Source of the DNA: Halalkalibaculum roseum
GTDB taxonomy: Bacteria > Bacteroidota > Rhodothermia > Balneolales > Balneolaceae
Direction of reading: 5' to 3'
Assembly: GCF_011059145.1 (NCBI RefSeq)
Contig: NZ_JAALLT010000002.1
Coordinates: 936,809 to 1,000,808 of the forward strand
Length of the DNA stretch: 64,000 nucleotides
Part shown: in pieces, positions 63,647 to 64,000 of the stretch
How positions within the stretch are numbered: position 1 is the first letter of the stretch
Layout: each line of letters opens with the position of its first letter
The notes under the pieces: model-generated
Databases searched by the model: none
What the model saw: the letters and a program-made list of their open reading frames with translations, nothing else
Told to the model about the DNA's origin: nothing
Position numbers and translations under genes: made by a program

Positions 63647-64000
63647 TGATGCTTCTATTTAACTATCCTTCAATTCACTTTCAGACATTGCTATATTACT
63701 ATAAATAATTAGCAATAATCATTTTATATTAATAGATACAAATAATTTAGTTTAGCAATATATAAGTGAAGCAACCAATTAATTTGTTTTAATTTGATTT
63801 AACCATTCATGTATTGAATGCACTTTGGGAATAATATAATCTCTGATCTTCCCATGACTAGATAATAATTACTAATTTGATAGGTGGGTGAAATTAATAT
63901 GAGAAGGAAAGGTAATTTCCTTTCCTTCTTTTTATTTAAAATTAGAGACGAATTTAGCTATTCAATTAATTGCTAACTCAATCGGTTCACTGGTCAGGGT
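63647..64000. other. Right-edge spacer (354 nt)
   Basis: Strongly A+T-rich and without a credible gene. It carries a strong plus-strand terminator at 63903-63933 with no plus-strand gene visible before it. Transcription of the glycosyltransferase run could start here or further right. Confidence 0.45.
63903..63933 (+). terminator. Orphan intrinsic terminator
   Basis: GAAGGAAAGG (63903-63912) pairs perfectly with CCTTTCCTTC (63919-63928) around a 6-nt loop and runs into TTTTTATTT on the plus strand. On the minus strand no T-tract follows, so the orientation is plus. Confidence 0.7.

Overview
The window is a stretch of chromosome from a Gram-negative bacterium of the Bacteroidota/Balneolota-Rhodothermota side of the FCB group. 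This placement is inferred. The support is: a Bacteroidetes-type promoter (TTTTG, 20 nt, TATCTTTG) before tRNA-Ser; few Shine-Dalgarno sequences; many TTG starts; a tRNA without encoded CCA; lipoproteins of kinds common there (SusB-like GH97, Ig-like Big_5); a fused isobutyryl-CoA mutase; and a crtB-type synthase. No insertion sequence, prophage, rRNA operon or CRISPR array is visible.

Positions 1-42.5 kb are mixed core genome. In order: a LacI-type regulator with a secreted EEP-family hydrolase (+); icmF (-); small membrane proteins; an Ig-like lipoprotein with mprF (-); a COG3014-like plus LpoB-like lipoprotein pair (+); the NAD-salvage pair pncB-pncA (+); an FAD oxidoreductase (+); a bile-acid:Na+ symporter family protein (+); a GH97 glycosidase (-); tRNA-Ser(GGA) (-); a minus-strand run of esterase-like protein, accC, DUF4260 protein, murQ, plsC and tonB; crtB (-) divergent from purC (+); a queuosine-mannosyltransferase-like GT (-); a small basic protein with mutL (-); icd (+); recO-degQ-LPP20 lipoprotein (-); an ECF sigma factor with overlapping anti-sigma gene (-); uvrC (-); and dnaB (+).

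Positions 42.6-63.6 kb are one long minus-strand surface-polysaccharide locus, visibly more A+T-rich toward its right end. Read in transcription order it holds three glycosyltransferases, a polysaccharide-deacetylase-like protein, a sugar-transfer-associated ATP-grasp, a PglC-like initiating phosphoglycosyl transferase overlapping a second ATP-grasp, a four-gene phosphonate operon, a membrane-anchored sugar dehydrogenase/cytochrome c fusion, a DegT-family aminotransferase, a PglF/CapD-type dehydratase, a UDP-glucuronate 4-epimerase-like protein and a WecA-like transferase. No Wzx flippase or Wzy polymerase is seen; they may lie beyond the right edge.

The most interesting system is the phosphonate operon (51.0-55.9 kb): a CDP-glycerol-glycerophosphotransferase-like enzyme, a fusion of an HxGH cytidylyltransferase with phosphoenolpyruvate mutase, phosphonopyruvate decarboxylase and an iron-type alcohol dehydrogenase. 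The genes overlap or lie 0-4 nt apart. They spell out PEP -> phosphonopyruvate -> phosphonoacetaldehyde -> 2-hydroxyethylphosphonate -> CMP-phosphonate -> glycan, so the surface polymer is predicted to carry a phosphonate ester. Other points are two ATP-grasp ligases flanking the initiating sugar transferase, a predicted catalytically dead esterase homologue, a MutL whose endonuclease motifs are degenerate, a pair of paralogous mini membrane proteins 36 kb apart, and several families of short-word intergenic repeats (heptamers, CACAGAG words and two ~150-bp inverted-repeat elements), one of which has entered a coding sequence in frame.
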